Origin: Wuchereria bancrofti
Taxonomy: Eukaryota > Nematoda > Chromadorea > Rhabditida > Onchocercidae
Length of the DNA: 64,000 nt
Assembly: GCA_005281725.1 (NCBI GenBank)
Contig: SSBO01000013.1
Location: forward strand, 852,560-916,559
Reading direction: 5' to 3'
The translations under genes and the position numbers were made by a program. Each line of letters starts with the position of its first letter. Within the stretch, counting starts at the first letter, position 1. The notes under the pieces are model-generated. The model was not told where the DNA came from and ran no database searches. It saw only the letters and a program-made list of their open reading frames with translations. Below, in pieces: positions 62,702 through 64,000 of this stretch.

Positions 62702-64000
62702 GTTTGTGCCTTCCAGTGTTATCTGATAAATTTTAGATCTATACAGTCAAACGTCAGGAACAAGTTTTTCACGGTGAATCGATGGAGAAACTTTCTCCTT
62801 CTTGATTTCGTAAACAAAACTAATAAAATATTCGCTACATGATATGGTTATTACGTTTTAGAGGTATTTATTTACTTGTGTATATTTCAAAATATTGTTG
62901 TGAAAGTTGGGGTTCAGTCTGAATATAACTTTCGTATGCTCAAAGCCCTTCCTTGTTTGCTATTGTAGTTGGTGTAGATAAATTGAATAAAGGTCTGTTG
63001 TAACGACTTTATTTGGCTAATACCCACAATATATAGATATTAATCTATATCAACAATACTGATAATTTCGTAGAATATCTACGAATGAGATGAAGAAAAT
63101 GGATGAACGAATATATTGATGGTGAAATGAATTGAATTGTGGGAGAGGGAGAGCAGCCGAATCGTAGCTTACTGGTAAGGAAAAAAACTGCTAGAACTGA
63201 TTGAGACTTATATAGTGGGCATTGACTTGCAACAAGAGCATGATTATTAAGTAAGGAGCTATCAAATGATCTTTGCTCTTTATATAGTAAGAGATGGGTT
63301 TTAATATTGTAGCTTGCCAAAGGATGACTATCAGCTTAAAAGACCTTACAATATTTCGACATTGCAAGCAAATTTGATTTGGAACAAAGGAGTAATTTTT
63401 AACATATTAAACAATGTACATACCCTTTGTTAACAGATAAAAATGTCGTGACAAGCAGATAAGCTCAAGTATAATGGGAAGATGAGTGATGAAATAATGA
63501 TTGCTTACATGATGTATAATTTGAAACAATTTTACATTTCTAATGTTCAATTAAAACGAAACTTAGTATTACGGATAATACAATTTTATTGATATATTTG
63601 GTAAGTTATTTGAAGGTTCGCGAGATTATTTCGAGTTTCGCGACAAGTATTATATTAATACGCGCAGACAATCAGATGTAGTCATTCATTTTTTCTAACT
63701 CATCTGTTGTCTTCAGCTACATAACTTACTGTTCATTTCAATTTTGCTGCCTATTAAAAGATGGTTTTTGTTTTTATCTTTATGGAAGGTATCTTTTATT
63801 ATTGCAGTTTGCTGAAAAGATGAAGTTATCGGCTTACGATATAATATAATACTGAATATTGATTCAACTTTATTAAAACGTCCTTGGAACTGGTCCATGT
63901 TACAGGTTTGTAATTTCATATATTTATATTCATGCAACAAAAATCACGTGTGTATGTCAATATGGTTTTTTTTTTTTTTGAAGCACAAAATGGCTTGTTT
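62702..64000. other. Gene-free right end
   Basis: Possible faint MED12 trailing sequence to about 62.8 kb, copy B of the interspersed repeat at about 63.17-63.6 kb, and a T-rich tract at the edge. Frames at 63.05-63.3 and 63.7-63.9 kb on minus show no motif and overlap the repeat. Confidence 0.55.
63169..63600 (+). repeat. Diverged interspersed repeat, copy B
   Basis: Co-linear with 47157-47700: CTTACTGG, then about 94 bases later CTCTTTATATAGTAAG, then CTTTGTTAACA followed by ATAAGCTCA, then AATGTTCAA. The middle is shorter than in copy A by roughly 130 bases and lacks its GAGGTCA repeats. Confidence 0.45.

Noticed and set aside
63045..63320. 91-residue minus frame near the right end
   Set aside because: It overlaps the interspersed repeat copy and has no recognisable motif or splice sites.

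Overview
This is an AT-rich nuclear segment of a nematode, most likely a parasitic spirurid or filarial-type worm. The evidence is intron-rich genes with short exons, splice acceptors of the TTTTTCAG type placed 1-15 bases before several start codons (the usual position for spliced-leader trans-splicing), long AAT/TTA microsatellite deserts, and proteins whose nearest recognisable relatives are metazoan. No bacterial operons, CRISPR arrays or phage genes are visible. The species assignment is inference.

Layout. 1-12 kb is a gene-poor desert with a large tandem duplication around a single N, AAT/TTA arrays, a CATC microsatellite, and one tRNA-Glu-derived SINE-like element at about 10.9 kb. 12-38 kb is a block of minus-strand genes: a PLK4/SAK/ZYG-1-like centriole kinase (19 exons), a tRNA-Leu(CAG), an unrecognised protein with a Cys-rich putative zinc finger, an IMPACT homologue, and a quiescin-sulfhydryl oxidase (QSOX). 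38-50 kb is a second desert. 50-60 kb is denser: a B-type (probably B3) cyclin on plus, a tiny secreted-protein candidate on minus, a CNTD1/COSA-1-like meiotic cyclin-fold gene on minus, and a four-pass membrane protein on plus. 61-62.7 kb holds a decayed, intron-containing copy of part of Mediator subunit MED12. The end of the window has no gene I can support.

Functional reading. PLK4 (centriole duplication), cyclin B3 (mitotic/meiotic progression) and CNTD1/COSA-1 (meiotic crossover designation) are all cell-division genes, and the two cyclin-fold genes lie tail to tail about 1.4 kb apart. QSOX acts in the secretory pathway (disulfide formation) and IMPACT in GCN2 signalling. I see no evidence that the set is one co-regulated system.

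All exon models were built by hand. For each intact gene the exon phases close into one uninterrupted frame (846, 284, 264, 583, 407, 79, 298 and 308 residues). The most noteworthy observations are the MED12 pseudogene, the COSA-1/cyclin B3 pair with a possible micro-gene between them, the tRNA-Glu SINE-like element, a GC-rich hairpin at 59.83 kb, and duplications around each single N that look like assembly artefacts.
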